Assembly (NCBI GenBank): GCA_030789695.1
Contig: CM061140.1
Span: 175,360,319 to 175,424,318 of the forward strand
Length of the DNA stretch: 64,000 nucleotides
Reading direction: 5' to 3'
DNA from: Scilla litardierei
Lineage: Eukaryota > Streptophyta > Magnoliopsida > Asparagales > Asparagaceae
In this document: piece by piece, positions 1 to 12,100 of the stretch
Numbering within the stretch: the stretch's first letter is position 1
Layout of the letters: every line of letters begins with the position of its first letter
Made by a program: the position numbers and the translations under genes
The notes under the pieces: model-generated
Told to the model about the DNA's origin: nothing
What the model saw: only the letters and a program-made list of their open reading frames with translations
Databases searched by the model: none

Positions 1-1449
1 CAGGCTTGTCGCGATTTTGTTTTCCTTAGCATATCAGCAAACAGGACATGACTGTTACACATTGAGGGAGTCATGCACTAAAGCAAGGGAGTGTTTACAT
101 CTCAAGTTATGAAGGTATAGTCTCATATTTGATGTATGATAAGAGGGTTGCCGGTATATAAGAAGGTCATTGGTATAGTCTCATATGTGATGTATCATGT
201 ACGATGAGAGGGTCACCTGTACATAAGAAGGTTACTGATATATAAGAATTCCTGTGAACGTAAGGATAATCATACCTAGCATTTTTGAGAGAGGAATCGT
301 TGTAAAAACTCTATTGTTAAATGTGCTTGGGCGATAGATATTTCAGAATGAGTGTCCTTTTGAAAGTTCCAGATAATAAAAATAAAATAAAAACAGTTGA
401 ACACTAGTATAAGTCAACTGGAAAGTGGCAAGTAGTGCTCACAGCCTCACATGCCTTGTTCATCATAAGTTGGGTTTTCATTAAGAGAGGAAAGGTCAAC
501 GGGTTTTACAATGACACGGGCATATCTTGCCAGGCTAGTAAATTGCACAAAACCACAGATAACAAAGTTATGTAAAAAGGGGGAAGGAAACAAGAAACAA
601 ATGGAACTAGATACCCAACATACTGGCCATTAATATTCATCGAACGCTCATTGTGTTACATATATCATCATATACTCCACTTTATAATTAGTGGTTAAGT
701 ATTTAGAATCATATTCATTTAACCTTTTAATTCAATTGGCAGTAAAAACATGTAAGAATGCTTGTGACAGTCTATTGAAGCTCCATACTGCTATTCAGAT
801 AGATCACTGTATGGATATAAATCATATATAACCTTTTGTATAGCATATGGACGGTGCAATAGCTTATACGAATGAAAAACAAAAAGTTATGGAAAAAGAA
901 AGGTCTGCTTACATTGTGTATAATTTGCCAGAAAATCAAAAGCCAGAAAAGTCTCAAAAGGAAAAGAACTTCTCCCCATCATGGAAACTGTTTAAACTAT
1001 ATGTTTTTGTATTCAAATGTATGACACTTTTCTGTGAACAAATAATAGGCTGTCTAAATTTTTATCATTAAAAATTGCTATCAGGTTCTTTTCAATGAGA
1101 TCCTGGCCCGAAATAACAACACTTAGAAGAAGAAAGATGTAGTAGCACAAAGATTTATGTGCATGTTCCCAAAATGGTCAAACGAACAAACCATGAGAAG
1201 ATTTTATATTCAATCAGTATCATCAAAAATTCCCACGAGTAAGAAAAAGCATTACCATAATTTGGTAAGTTTAATAAATCAGTTGATAAATAGCATGTAA
1301 GAACTGTACAAAGATTCTAGCAACTATATGCCAGAGCTTTGTTTGGCATACAAAAATAGCAAACCGAAGCAATTAAATACGGAAATGTGTTCCTATGCAG
1401 TTTAAGGTCATATCGTATCAGTTTGAACTTTGAAATTTAAATCATGTAC
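1..1449. other. AT-rich intron or 3' flank of the 1450-2972 gene
   Basis: AT-rich sequence with no substantial open frame and no repeat structure that I recognise. It follows the donor of the minus-strand exon at 1450-2972, so it should hold an intron and perhaps the 3' end of that gene. The only coding hint is the small candidate exon at 1013-1102. Confidence 0.5.
1013..1102 (-). CDS. Possible short terminal exon of the 1450-2972 gene
   Basis: On the minus strand a pyrimidine-rich run (CTTTCTTCTTCT) is followed about 20 bases later by a CAG acceptor ending at 1103. From 1102 the frame is open for 29 codons (beginning DLIEKNL) and ends in TGA at 1013-1015. It is phase 0, which matches the phase-0 donor at 1450/1449, and would leave a 347-base intron. 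This is inference from splice signals and phase only. The peptide is not a domain I know, and a different last exon beyond the window edge is equally possible. Confidence 0.22.
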   Translation of the reverse strand, partial: DLIEKNLIAIFNDKNLDSLLFVHRKVSYI

Positions 1450-2972
1450 CTTTTTGTTCCTAGAGATGAACATTTCAAGATTGTCAATTACTCGCTGGAC
1501 AAGCTCATCCTCACATTCCTTCCATTCAACACCATCAGTGTAAGACGATGACAAAAGCACTTCAGATAAACCACGCATTGCCTTCACAAGAAGTCTAATA
1601 TCTCTTCCTGCTGATAGACATTTGCATGTATGACTGGTTGGATCAATTGGTTTGGCAATCATTCCAGGAATATCTACAGGAACTGAGAAGTTCCTGACAT
1701 GGTTGTTAGCATCAAGATTTAGGTCGGACAGGTTATCATGAGCAGCATCAATAAGACTCATCCTGGCTTGAGTGCCTTCACCCTCAAATGAAGAAATTTC
1801 AGATGGCAACATGCTGTTGACGGTTCTTACTCCACTTGATGGGTTCCCATTTCCATTCATAACTTCACATTCTATTGCTTCATTCTTTCCCTCGCTAATA
1901 ACACATGAAACACGAGCACTCTTTTCCTTCTCTACCTCCGTGATCTCTGATCCTTTTGCAGTGACGTCATGAAATCTTTTCTCTGTTCCATACAGACTAA
2001 GATTTGGAGATGAATCCCCTGGGAAGGATAAAGTAGCCAACACTGGGCAATCCCCATCTCTTTCCAGAGAAGGTGAATTTCTCGAGTATTGACGACTGAC
2101 AGGAAGATACTTTTGTCCTGGATCCAAATCATCAGAACCTTTTGATTCCTTTACTTTCTGGTGTGAGCCTATCATTTCAGCACCACCAAATGAATATTGT
2201 TGAGAAACTGCGGCTCCTTTCCAACATGGTGAATCCACAGTAAGATGAGGTTGATCAAATATCTCTGAAGAAGTTTGTAAGGAACCAACAGGCATGGATG
2301 AAGAGGACATCGATCCCATAAAATTCAACTGCTTTGTTCCAAAGCCAGATTTAACCTCTGTTGAATAGTCCATTGGAGTCTGGGGTGTCACTTCAGTGCC
2401 TAAAGAAGAGCATGCAGCAGCTAGTGTGGAATTCCCAGTTCCATTATATTCTTTCATTTTGTCATGTGCTATACCACCCTTAACATAACCCTCTCTACCA
2501 TCAGAATACTGATCAACGGCAGGTTCCTTTTTGTTGCTCGGACTATATTCTACATAATTGTCATCAACATTGTACAACAGATTCCCATGTTGATGAGTCG
2601 AATAACAATTGCTTGATGCAAAATACATTGGATCATTAGCTGGATTAAATACCTCTGGTGAGGATGAACATGTTGGAGCTGGGTAATAAACAACTGGATC
2701 TGTTGAACATGAAACAAGCTGTGACACGTATCTATCATAAGAATTCGAGGCATCACATTCATTCATCGCAAGATTTGGGCTTGGTAACTGCAAATAAGAC
2801 ACCCCATTGTTGCATGAATCTCTACCATTCTCCTCATAAATTGATGTGTGCTTATCTAGCCATGCTGAGGAATCTGCTCCAATATGAACTTGCCTTGCTG
2901 GAGAACTAGCATGTTTTCCATGCCAAGCACCATAAGCATCTCCATATGAAATGAAACTTTCACTGGTACCCC
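1450..2972 (-). CDS. Internal exon of an uncharacterised plant protein (about 508 residues)
   Basis: A 1,523-base open exon on the minus strand. It starts just after a strong 3' splice site (a T-rich tract, then TAATGCAG ending at 2973) and ends at a good donor, AAG|GTACAT, with the last exon base at 1450. The few residues read upstream of 2972 are intron, so the in-frame ATG at 3009 is not the start. The peptide is rich in Ser, Asn, Asp and Gly and looks mostly disordered. Its C-terminal 70 residues have a helical, hydrophobic block (RLLVKAMRGLSEVLLSS) followed by a charged helix (DELVQRVIDNLEMFISR). I associate this pattern with plant nuclear proteins of unknown function, but I cannot name the family with certainty. 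No catalytic motif is seen. Codon use is that of an ordinary AT-rich plant gene, unlike the GC-rich transposons nearby. The exon is phase 1 at its 5' end and phase 0 at its 3' end. The first exon may be 27066-27273. Confidence 0.75.
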
Positions 2973-3971
2973 CTGCATTACAACACAAGCAGAAGAAAAA
3001 ATGACGCATAGCCAGAGCAAATAAGCCTCATGACATCATTTAAAAATAGATAACAGATTTCACCCTTAAGAAACTTTTGTGTAGCCTACTCTTCTAGTCA
3101 GTTTGTGATGCCATTGATTAATTATTTAAATGAAATAAGATGTAAAGAGAGATTTTTGTAATTACTACAATAACTCCAAACGTATAGCACAAGTATCTAA
3201 CATGAACTACATAATGGAGGTAGAAATAACTGTTTGGTAAAATAGTTAACAGTCAACACAATCAGATCAGAAAGAAAAACGAGAAATGAGCACCAACTAC
3301 ATCTTATAAACAGAAAATTACCTTAAAACAATAATAATGTAAGTGCCGAATTATGCGGACAAAGACATGTACAACATCAAGTATCAAGGCTAGATGCTAC
3401 ATTTTGCATATCTCTAAGAATAATTTCTATCTGATGCTTCTTTCCTGAAGCAATCCTTGTTTTTCTCATATTTCAGCTACCTGGCATGTTTTGAGAAGAA
3501 TGTGAAAATAGTAAGAATATAAGTCTTCAACAAACATGAGATTGTGAAAATAGTAAGAATATAAGTTTTAAATGAACATGAGATGGAATAAACACAAAAA
3601 GTAAGCTGTTAATGATTCCAGCAAACCAGAAGCAGAGAGATGATGGACGAGAAGGGAAAAGAGCTAACCATATCTAGGTCTCCTCTAGGGTGATCAACAG
3701 GATGCAAAAGAACATTTTACGTAACCAAAGAAATGCTGACATTCTCACAAAAATGGATGAATACAATTTCATAATAATCGCCACGTTGACAAAGTATCAC
3801 CAAGTACAGTCCTCTTAGATTAATCATAAACAAAAATTACAATGTATATTTGTTTCTTAAAGTCAAAAGGTAATCTTCCGACACAAAGGATCTTTTAATC
3901 GATTGAAGATATGTCAATTACATGGAAATAAATTACATTATGAGCTACCACTTATAGCAGTAACATTTGTA
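2973..3971. other. AT-rich intron sequence, no recognised feature
   Basis: About 1 kb upstream (minus strand) of the exon acceptor. It is AT-rich, lacks long frames and contains a short local duplication (AAAATAGTAAGAATATAAGT at about 3505 and again at about 3547). It is best read as intron. Confidence 0.5.
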
Positions 3972-4080
3972 GCCTATAGTTAAATTACTACTCCAAACTA
4001 GTCTAGACCTTTAATCTGAGGTCCAAATCCGACGATGAATCCCCCCCCCCCCCCCAAACACTCACACACACACACCACAT
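3972..4080. repeat. Left copy of the host segment duplicated around the first chromovirus
   Basis: About 68 bases starting GCCTATAGTTAAATTAC and ending CCGACGATGAAT, followed by a run of C and a CA-rich microsatellite. The same order (68 bases with one mismatch, C run, CA repeat) recurs at 9758-9893 on the far side of the chromovirus. The LTR begins directly at 4081 after this copy. The length is far above the usual 5-base target-site duplication of LTR elements. Confidence 0.85.
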
Positions 4081-4508
4081 TGATACGATCCGGTGGATCG
4101 AATCAATAAAGTTCAGATTTTTAAAGGAGAAAAAATATGAAAAGAGGATTTTTAGTGGACTTGAGATTGTGAAGAACAATATTTTGAAAGATAATGAGTC
4201 TCTTTCGAGAGGAGACTCGCTCTCCTAGCTTTGATTGCACGGAACAAAGCCTAAATCCCTCACAAAAGATGCCTACAAATGTCTTCACAAAATAAGCATA
4301 AAATAAAAGAAAGACGGCTAGCCCTAATTTATAGAAAAAGTGGGGAATTAATAATCTAGTCTAGAATGACTAGAATACCCCTAGGCTAACCCTCCTACGT
4401 GGTACCCGCGCCTCCTACGGCGCACGTAAGTAACTAAAGGAGGGGCGGGTCCCATCATCATAGCCGTCGGCCCCTATTGGGTGCGGATGCGGGTCAGGCT
4501 CCGCATCA
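4081..4508 (-). repeat. 3' LTR of the first chromovirus (428 bp)
   Basis: Begins TGATACGATC after the CA repeat and ends GCCGCATCA, the same termini as the two 424-bp LTRs of the element at 12101-18300. Next to it (4509-4523) lies a purine tract on the minus strand, CTTTTAGGGGGGTAT, as expected of a polypurine primer. No partner LTR is present in the window. Confidence 0.85.
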
Positions 4509-5966
4509 ATACCCCCCTAAAAGAGCCACCGTGTCCTCAAGGTGGAAATGGGGAAACTGCTCCTGGATCACTCGATATGCCTCCCATGTCGCATCACAGT
4601 CTGGTAGCCCCGCCCAGTGTATCAGCACCTCCCTCTGTCCGCGCGGCCCCTGACGAACAGCTCGGACCTCCAGTGGCTCCAGCATCACCTCCATCTCCTC
4701 AGTAAGTGTAGGCGGTAGGGTAGAGGACACCGTCTACTCCCCGATGGCTCGCCAAAGCTGCGACACATGAAAAACCGGATGTATCGTCGCAGTCGATGGC
4801 AACCTCAACCTGTAAGCCACCTGGCCAATCTTGGCCGCAATCTCAAAAGGTCCATAGAATCTCGCTGATAGCTTCTCGTTCCGCCTCCTCGCTAGCGACC
4901 TCTGCCTGTAAAGCCTCAGCTTCAGATAGACCATGTCACCCTCCTGGAAGTGCACATCCCGCCGATGCCCATCCGCCATAGCCTTCATCACCTGCTGAGC
5001 TCGCAACAAATGCTTCTTCAGCTCCTCCATAATGCTCTCCCACTCCCTCATATAGTCCTCTACCTGGAAGACCAGTGTCTGTCGCTCCCCAAATCGAAGT
5101 AGCTCTGGTGGGTCCCTGCCATATAGTACCCGAAAGGGGGTCGTACCTGCTGCTGAGTGGTACGAAGTATTGTACCAATACTCCGCCCAGGCTAACCACC
5201 GATACCACTGTCGTGGTGTCTCCGACGCGAAGCACCGCAGATATGTCTCGATGCTGCGGTTCACTACCTCCGTCTGCCCGTCGGTTTGAGGGTGATATGC
5301 GGTACTCCTCTTCAGCACTGTACCCTGGACACGAAATATCTCCCGCCAAAACCCACTCAGGAAAACCTGATCTCTGTCTGTGACGATGGAGGCTGGGATC
5401 CCATGTAACCGTATGACCTCTCTGGTGAAGGCTGCAGCCACTGAAACAGCCGTGTACGAATGTTTCAGCGGTATAAAATGGGCGTACTTGCTCAACATAT
5501 CCACCACAACAAAAATCACGGAGTACCCCTCTGACCTGGGTAGCCCGTCTATGAAATCCATCGTCACCTCCTCCCAGACCCGCTCAGGTAGTGCTAATGG
5601 CTGCAAAAGTCCGGCTGGCGCCATGGCCATGTACTTGTGACGCTGGCACACGTCACAAGCAGCAACCAAATGTGCTATCGCGCTCCTCATACCAGGCCAG
5701 TAAACCTCCCGGGACATTCTCATATACGTCTGCTGCACCCCGGAATGTCCCCCAACCACCGAACTGTGGAACTCCTGAAATAATGCGGGTATGAAGGTGG
5801 ACGCCCGCGGCAATACCAACCGCCCCTGGTATAATAGTCTTCGCCCCTCTAGTGAGTAACCCTGCGGGGCCTCCCCGCCTCCCTGCAGCTGCTCACGAAT
5901 CAGTCTCAACTCCGGATCGGCCTCGGCCTCCTGCAGCATGGGCTCACTGTCTATCCATACCGGCAA
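4506..5966 (-). pseudogene. Chromovirus integrase and chromodomain, broken
   Basis: From 5966 the frame shows the integrase zinc-binding arrangement ([10 protein letters not shown], then CDVCQRHK) and the catalytic core with MDFIDGLP, the VTDRD aspartate and [12 protein letters not shown] with the glutamate. A basic C-terminal part follows ([17 protein letters not shown]). A stop near 4734 separates this from an in-frame stretch to 4506 that carries a chromodomain-like end (VLIHWAGLPDCDATWEAY). All three acidic catalytic residues remain, so this is the best preserved part of the element. Chromodomains of this group guide integration towards particular chromatin. Confidence 0.88.
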
Positions 5967-7228
5967 CGAGAGTGTTCCAAGTGCACCCCCTCCTCTCTGC
6001 GTGATAAGGCGTCTGCCGCCTTATTCTCCAATCCCGGCATGTACTCAATGACGAATCTGTACCCCACCAGCTTGGATAGCCAGCGCTGGTGCTCCTCTGT
6101 CACCAACCTCTGCTCCAATAGATACTTCAAACTGCGCTGGTCCGGCTCCTGACCACGAACTCACTGCCCATCAGATGCGGCCGCCACTTCTGGATCGCCA
6201 ACACAATAGCCATCAGCTCCCTCTCGTATACAGACTTCAGCCGTACTCTAGCTGAAAGCACCTGGCTGAAGTAGGCTATCGGCCTCCCTAGCTGCATAAG
6301 GACCGCCCTCAATCCTACTCATGACGCATCAGTCTCCACCACGAATGTGATGCTGAAGTCAGGCAACGCCAAGACTGGTGTTGTGGTCATCGCCTCCTTC
6401 AAGGCCTCAAAGGCCTTGGCCGCTGCCTCTCCCCACTGGAACCCATCCTTCTTCAGCTGATCTGTCAGTGGCCCGGCAATGGTGCTGTATCCCCTCACAA
6501 ATTTCCGGTAGTAACCTGTCAGCCCGAGAAATCCTCGTAGTGCCCTCAGAGTGGTGGGTACCGGCCAGTCTAACATCGCCTCTATCTTCGCCCGGTCTGC
6601 TGCTACCCCGGCGGCTGACACCACATGTCCCAAGTACTCTATCTGCCTCTGACCAAAACTGCACTTCTTTCGGTTGGCATACAGCTGATGCCTCAGTAAC
6701 TCTCGGAACACCACCTCCAAATGGCCCACGTGCTCCCCCATAGTCCCTGCTGTAGACCAGAATGTCGTCGAAGAAGACGAGTATGAACCTCCTCAGGAAC
6801 GGCCGGAAGACGTCGTTCATCAACGCCTGGAATGTAGAAGGAGCATTCGTCAAGCCAAACGGCATGACGAGAAACTCATAGTGGCCCTCGTGGGTACGAA
6901 ATGCTGTCTTCGGCACATCCTCTGGCCTCATCAGGATCTGGTGATACCCCGCCTTCAGGTCAATCTTGGAGAACACCACTGCTCCATGCAGCTCATCTAG
7001 CAGCTCGTCTATGACAGGGATAGGAAACCTGTCAGCCATTGTCTCCTTGTTCAATGCCCGGTAGTCTACACAGAAGCGCCAACTCCCGTCCTTCTTCTTC
7101 ACCAAAAGGACCGGGCTCGAAAACGGGCTAACGCTGGGCTGTATCACCCCCGCCTGTAACATCTCCCCGACCATCCGCTCAATCTCATCCTTCTGCACGT
7201 GGGGGTAGCGGTAAGGACGCACACTCAC
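5967..7228 (-). pseudogene. Chromovirus reverse transcriptase and RNase H, frameshifted
   Basis: The polymerase is recognised from [48 protein letters not shown] and the active-site strand [10 protein letters not shown], where FFDD replaces the common YxDD. The frame is lost soon after the active site and resumes at 6741 in another phase (VEYLGHV-like and [10 protein letters not shown] motifs). It breaks again near 6312 in the RNase H part ([16 protein letters not shown]). At least three shifts make this copy non-functional. Confidence 0.88.
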
Positions 7229-8447
7229 CGGTGCAGCGCCATCCCTCAGGACTATCGCATGTTCGTGCCCTCTCTGGCGGTAGCCCCTGTGGGTCCTGAA
7301 AGACCTCCTGGTACTGTCCCAACACCTGCTCCACCTCCTCGGGAACCCCTGCTTGCGACTCCGGCTCTGCCTCTGCTAAACGGCACTCCACCAAGTACCC
7401 CTCCCCCTCTCTCCGTAAGGCTCGAGTGATGGCCTTGAAGGCCACCATCGATAAACATAGGGTCGGGTCCCCAGTGAGCACCACCGTCCGCTCTCCCTCC
7501 TCGAACTCCATCCTGAGTCGCTTCCAATTCACCCGCATGTCCCCCAGTTTCTTCAGCCACTGTACGCCCAGGATGATGTCAACATTGCCCAGCTCCATGG
7601 GTAGGAAATCCTCCATGATCTGTACTCCCTGCAAGGTCAGGCACAGACCCTTGCAGAGCCCCTTGCTCTCCTCCATCTTCCCTGTCCCCAGCAGCACGGT
7701 AAACTTCTCATGCGTACTCAGCTACAGCCCATGTCTCTCCACTATCCGGCTGGAGATGAAGTTGTGGGTGGCCCCACTGTCGATCAGCACCGTCACCGCC
7801 GTGTCTCCTAGCTGCCCCGTCAACTTCATGGTGTGGTTCGGAGTGAACCCCACCACAGAGTTTAGGGACACCTCCGCGAAGTCTAGCTGAGACTTCTCCT
7901 CCTCTACTGGCGTCTCCTGCTCCACCTCGAACTCCTCCTCATCACCCACGTACCCCTCCTCGTCGGGCACCATGGTGATCTGCAATAGACGGCTCGCACA
8001 CATGTGCCCAGGGGTGAACTTCTCGTCGCAACGGAAGCACAACCCCTTGGCTCTCTTCTCCCTCACCTCGGCCTCCGTCATCCGTCGCCCCAGTGTAGCT
8101 GGGCGGCCCTCTCCTCGCGTCTCGGGAACGGCCGCAGGTGGTCTTGGTGCCGTGGCTGGTGGAGTAGGGCGGAAGCTCTGTGCCCCCCAAGCGCCCCGTA
8201 TCCGCATCTCCTCTGTGTGCTTCTCCTCCGCTTTATGTGCTAAGCGAAGGACGTCCTCCAAGGTAGCCGGGCTCTGCATCCGCAACTCAGCTCGTATCGA
8301 CGGTTTCAGCCCCCTCATGAAGTTCCCGATCATCACCTCGTCGGTAACCCCCTTCACCCGGCTATTCAGCATCTCAAATCTCTCTACATAGTCTCTCACT
8401 GTCCCCTCCTGCCTCAGGGCCGACAGCTGCTCGTAGAAATCCCCCAT
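7185..8447 (-). pseudogene. Chromovirus gag C-terminus, zinc knuckle and protease
   Basis: The 8447-7722 frame holds the end of the gag core (YVERFEMLNSRVKGV), the compact zinc knuckle [14 protein letters not shown] and the aspartic protease motif [13 protein letters not shown]. It stops at 7722 and continues in the same phase from 7697 (LGVQWLKKLG, the protease C-terminal part) towards the reverse transcriptase. The CX2CX7HXC knuckle spacing is the usual one for this chromovirus group. Confidence 0.85.
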
Positions 8448-9757
8448 GTCGTCTCCTGGAATCGATCCACGATCATCGCTGACAACTCCTCCCAGGTCCG
8501 AAAGGGGGACCGGGCTATCTTACACCGGTACCAAGCCAGAGCCTTCCCCTCAAAGTAAATCCTGATGGCCTTCAGGACCTCCTGCTCCGTCAGCCCCATC
8601 ACCTGGAAATACCTCTCTGCTCGGTAGATCCACCCATCAGGGTCGGTGCCGTCAAAGGTCGGCATCTTCAGCTTCATCAACCGCCGATCTGCGTTGATGT
8701 CGCCTAGCTGCCCCTATCTCCACCTCGGTCACCACCCCCGGACCACCTCGCCACCCCCGAGCCTCCCTCGGGCCTCCCCCGTCAACCCCCGTACAGCTCC
8801 TCTGGCCATGCAGGTCTCTCCCACGCCTCGGGTTGGTAGTAGTGCCCCGGAAACTCTGGTGGCCGTGCAAAATTGGGCCTCAGCCCAGGCGGAATGATCT
8901 CTGCTCTCCAAAACTGGCCCGTCGGGGTCCCAATTGCTGCTCCCGAAGCCCATCCGCCTCCCATAGTCCCCAAAGTCCTCCCAGAATGGGAAACGAACCC
9001 CGCCACACCCCCGAAAGGGCGGGACGAAGTCGTCGGGCCCCCAGGTGGGCCGGCCCAGCCCGTCACGGCCTCGAAAGGCCCGGCCCAACTCGCCGGGCCC
9101 TGAAATGGGCCGCAGCCCTCTCCCGCACCCCCGGATGGGGGTGCCGCACCTCCCGCGGCCCCGGCGGGGGGTGCCGCCTGCACCCCGGGCCCGCCGGAGT
9201 CGGACGAGGCCCCTGGTGGCCCCGGCGGCTCCACCCAGGCCAGGGAGGGCCTAGGGAAGCTCGCCGGGGGCGCCGAGGCCCCCGGTTGGCCGGGCGGTCT
9301 CGCCCAGGCATGGGGGAGCCTGGGTGGGCCCGTCGGCCCTAGGGCAGGCCCGATTGGGCCTGCCGCAACTTGTACGGACCCGCGCTGGTCCGTCGGTCCT
9401 TCCACGCCGTCGATTTGATGGGGGGTTGCTGCCGTTGTTCCCGTTTGCCCTAGAGAGGCTGATTCTAGGGTAGATCCGCCCCCCTCTAGGGTTCCCTTGC
9501 CTCGATCTCCTCCTTTCGCCATGGCGAGGGCTTGGATCATCTCCTTCAATTCTCGGAGATCTCGTCCTTGTTGCGCGGCATCCGTCCTCATCCCCCTAAG
9601 CTCGATCTGGATGTCTTCTTGCGAATGGGCGTGATCCTTGAGTGAATCCCCCATTGTTTTCTTCAACCCTTCGAATCGCTCTTCGATCTCTCGGTTGAGA
9701 TCCTCCTGTAGCCCTTGAATCCTCTCCTCAATCGCATCCGCCTTCGATCGAGTACTC
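8414..9757 (-). pseudogene. Chromovirus gag, frameshifted and without its start codon
   Basis: From 9757 the frame reads a charged coiled-coil segment, then a long Gly/Pro/Ala-rich linker, and stops at 8782. The gag core (MPTFDGTDPDGWIYRAERYF) is in another phase at 8680-8414. By comparison with the second chromovirus, whose gag begins MANTR, the first codon here (ATG of an MASTR-like start) is exactly what is missing at the junction. The GC-rich linker produces long open frames on both strands that have no meaning. Confidence 0.8.
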
Positions 9758-9866
9758 GCCTATAGTTAAATTACTACTCCAAACTAGGCTAGACCTTTAA
9801 TCTGAGGTCCAAATCCGACGATGAATAGGCTAACCCCCCCCCCCCCAAAAAAAAAAAAAAACAAAT

Positions 9867-9893
<27 letters not shown>
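9758..9893. repeat. Right copy of the duplicated host segment, with C, A and CA runs
   Basis: The same 68 bases as at 3972, with one T/G difference, then AGGCTAA, 14 C, 15 A and a long CA repeat. The bases GCC at 9758-9760 can belong either to the gag start region (CGCCAT on the plus strand) or to the host copy (GCCTAT), so the junction has 3-base microhomology. Confidence 0.82.
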
Positions 9894-9897
<4 letters not shown>

Positions 9898-9903
9898 AGA
9901 GAG
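9834..9903. repeat. Homopolymer and CA/GA microsatellite tract
   Basis: A C run, an A run, about 17 CA units and a short GA repeat, in that order. It is the expanded counterpart of the shorter C and CA tract at 4040-4075. Confidence 0.9.
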
Positions 9904-9915
9904 AAACAAGAAACA

Positions 9916-12095
9916 AAAACAAAAACAGAACAGAACAAAAAAACCAAAAAAAGAGGACCCACCCACAAAAGTCTGAAGATAAAAACCCAATAGTAATCGG
10001 TGTGAGTCGAAGATCACATGGATATGGCAGAAATGATGGATTCTTTACATAGATATAAATATATGAGAGAACTCAAATTGGACCTGACCCACAGGGTAAA
10101 TGGCCAGTGGCAATAGCGAGCAAGGACTATATCTACCCCCTAAAACCATAGGAGACCATGTCCCAGTCCAAGCCTATGGAATCCCTTGACTAGGTCAGGT
10201 ATACACGATTATAGCCAACACTTATATCATCAGATTTATGAATGGAATGGTTGAGTTACTTGTAATAGGAAAATTTATACCTTCTGCCATTCATATGGAT
10301 GAGAATCAACAAATTGCAAATCATTATTATGGTGTTTTCTTACATGTAGTTGTGATATTGAATTAATTCAAACCCATCAATTTGGAGGTTCTGAACAAAG
10401 CAAATGATATTACCTGTAAGATGGAAACTTAGACAGGTAGGTACGTGTCAGAGATTAGCCAAAACTCAACCTGTATCCCAGATGACCAACCCGAGACTTG
10501 CTGACCTGCCATCAGACTAGCATTCAACAAACCAGAGCCGAATTTGGTCCAAAAGACAAGGAACTCCAGTATGGTAATGTTCTCTACAGGTTGAATCAGG
10601 TTTAGCCAGATCCAGTAGTGTAGATAATTCTTATATACTAACCCAGAACACGTGGGGAAGATGTGACGTTTATTAAAGATAAGAGACTGGAGAAGACCCT
10701 GGATAGATCAGCAATGAGGGAAATCATAGAATAGATCATGTGAGGGTCCTCTTGAGAAGGTGTAGGCAGCTGCTTTCTTGGCGGGCGGGTGGGAGAGAGC
10801 ATGTGAGAGAACAAGCAAAGAAAGAGGTGTCGACTTCACATTTTTGCAGAGCAAAAAGATGGACTTTTGGAGATATAGAATTTTTGAGAAAAAATTTAGG
10901 GACATTATTATATGAAAATTAGAGAAATTGTTCCACTTCTCTTACCCTCTCTTGGACAAATCACGATCAGAGAACAAAACTAAAAGGTCAAAAGTTGTAT
11001 GGATTGTTGGAATGGAGAAGAATTGCAAATAATGTTAAGCTTAAGGTTCATTTTAGGGACGTTCAAAAAAATTGTCCCACTTCCGAAAGAGTAAAAAAAG
11101 TCGAAGGACATATATCAAAAGTTGGGTCTCCGCCTAGTAGCTTAAACTTTTGGGTTAAAGTGTCTCAAAATGATTATGCATTATCGGTTTATGTCATCGT
11201 GGACCATCAAGCATGGTCTATCATGTTCTAACATGTTATAATATTCTCTACAAATTCAGTAATATCTCAACCAATATCTCAACGAATCTTCCAACAGAAT
11301 AACATGGTAATTTTCCTCTGCTTTCTCTTTCAATTTAAAAATTTTAAGAAAATGCGTGTAAAGTTTTGAAAAGCGATAATCCAAGCACTTACGCGGTCCA
11401 CTTAGGCAAGATGAATTTCACATCATTCTTGAATGAGCCTATTTTCAAAGTACACTATGGCTAATAATATCAAATTTTAGTCTTGGTTCCCTTATCCCAT
11501 GGTTGTAATTATCACACCAATATAAATACATTACACTGACATGCGCATGTGAGGAACTTGAAAAATGCCCATGAATGTATCAGACACAGTGTCTGGCATA
11601 AAATGACATCACAATATGTGTTATCATCATACATAGTTTATAATTATAAAAGGTGAAATTAGAATCTTATATGGATAAATTTGACATGACTTGTTAATTG
11701 AATGAAAAAGCTATAGTAATTTAATGATCACTCTCTAAATCCCAAAAATCACATCAAATTACCCTGACGGCTTTCCCCAAGATTCTCGCATACTGATGTA
11801 ATTTTTCTTAGTTCTTATGAGCTTTTTTACATCTCTTCTTTATTTTCTTCTCTCTACATTCGTTTCTTCCATTCTTTCTTTTCAGCATCTTCATTTTTTT
11901 CTTTAGGTTTTTTTTTTTTACCTTTTCCTTGGGTTCTTTCAAGTTCTCTTTTTCAATTTTTTTTTCCTGCTTTTTATTTGCTTTTTACTGAATTGTTTTC
12001 AATCTTCTTGTTTTCTTTGTAGATTATGATAGAGAATTTTTTTAAGGGTTTCATTAGTTTTAGCTCTCGTTTACAATTAGTTCATTTAGATGTGT
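9916..12095. other. Non-coding AT-rich stretch between the two chromoviruses
   Basis: No convincing frame, repeat or RNA gene. The last 350 bases are T-rich, with several T homopolymers around 11810-12010. If the 1450-2972 and 27066-27273 exons belong together, this is intron. Confidence 0.5.
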
Positions 12096-12100
12096 ACATG
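12096..12100. repeat. Target-site duplication ACATG, left
   Basis: ACATG directly before the LTR at 12101, repeated at 18301-18305 after the other LTR. This is the expected 5-base duplication of an LTR retrotransposon. Confidence 0.92.

Larger units (their letters stand above)
4081..9760 (-). mobile_element. Decayed Ty3/gypsy chromovirus lacking its 5' LTR
   Basis: Minus-strand order is gag, zinc knuckle, protease, reverse transcriptase, RNase H, integrase, chromodomain, then an LTR at 4081-4508. This is the standard gag-PR-RT-RH-INT-chromodomain order of plant chromoviruses. The reading frame changes at least six times, so the copy cannot encode a full polyprotein. There is no second LTR: at the 5' end the sequence runs into host DNA at the second codon of gag (9757), with no primer binding site. 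It is related to the element at 12101-18300 in gag, pol and LTR ends (TGATACGA to GCATCA), but is clearly older. Confidence 0.92.

Noticed and set aside
8833..9342. Long plus-strand frames of 70-170 codons over the chromovirus gag
   Set aside because: They lie opposite the Gly/Pro-rich gag linker, where high GC removes stops on all frames. The peptides are Arg/Pro/Gly-rich without motifs.
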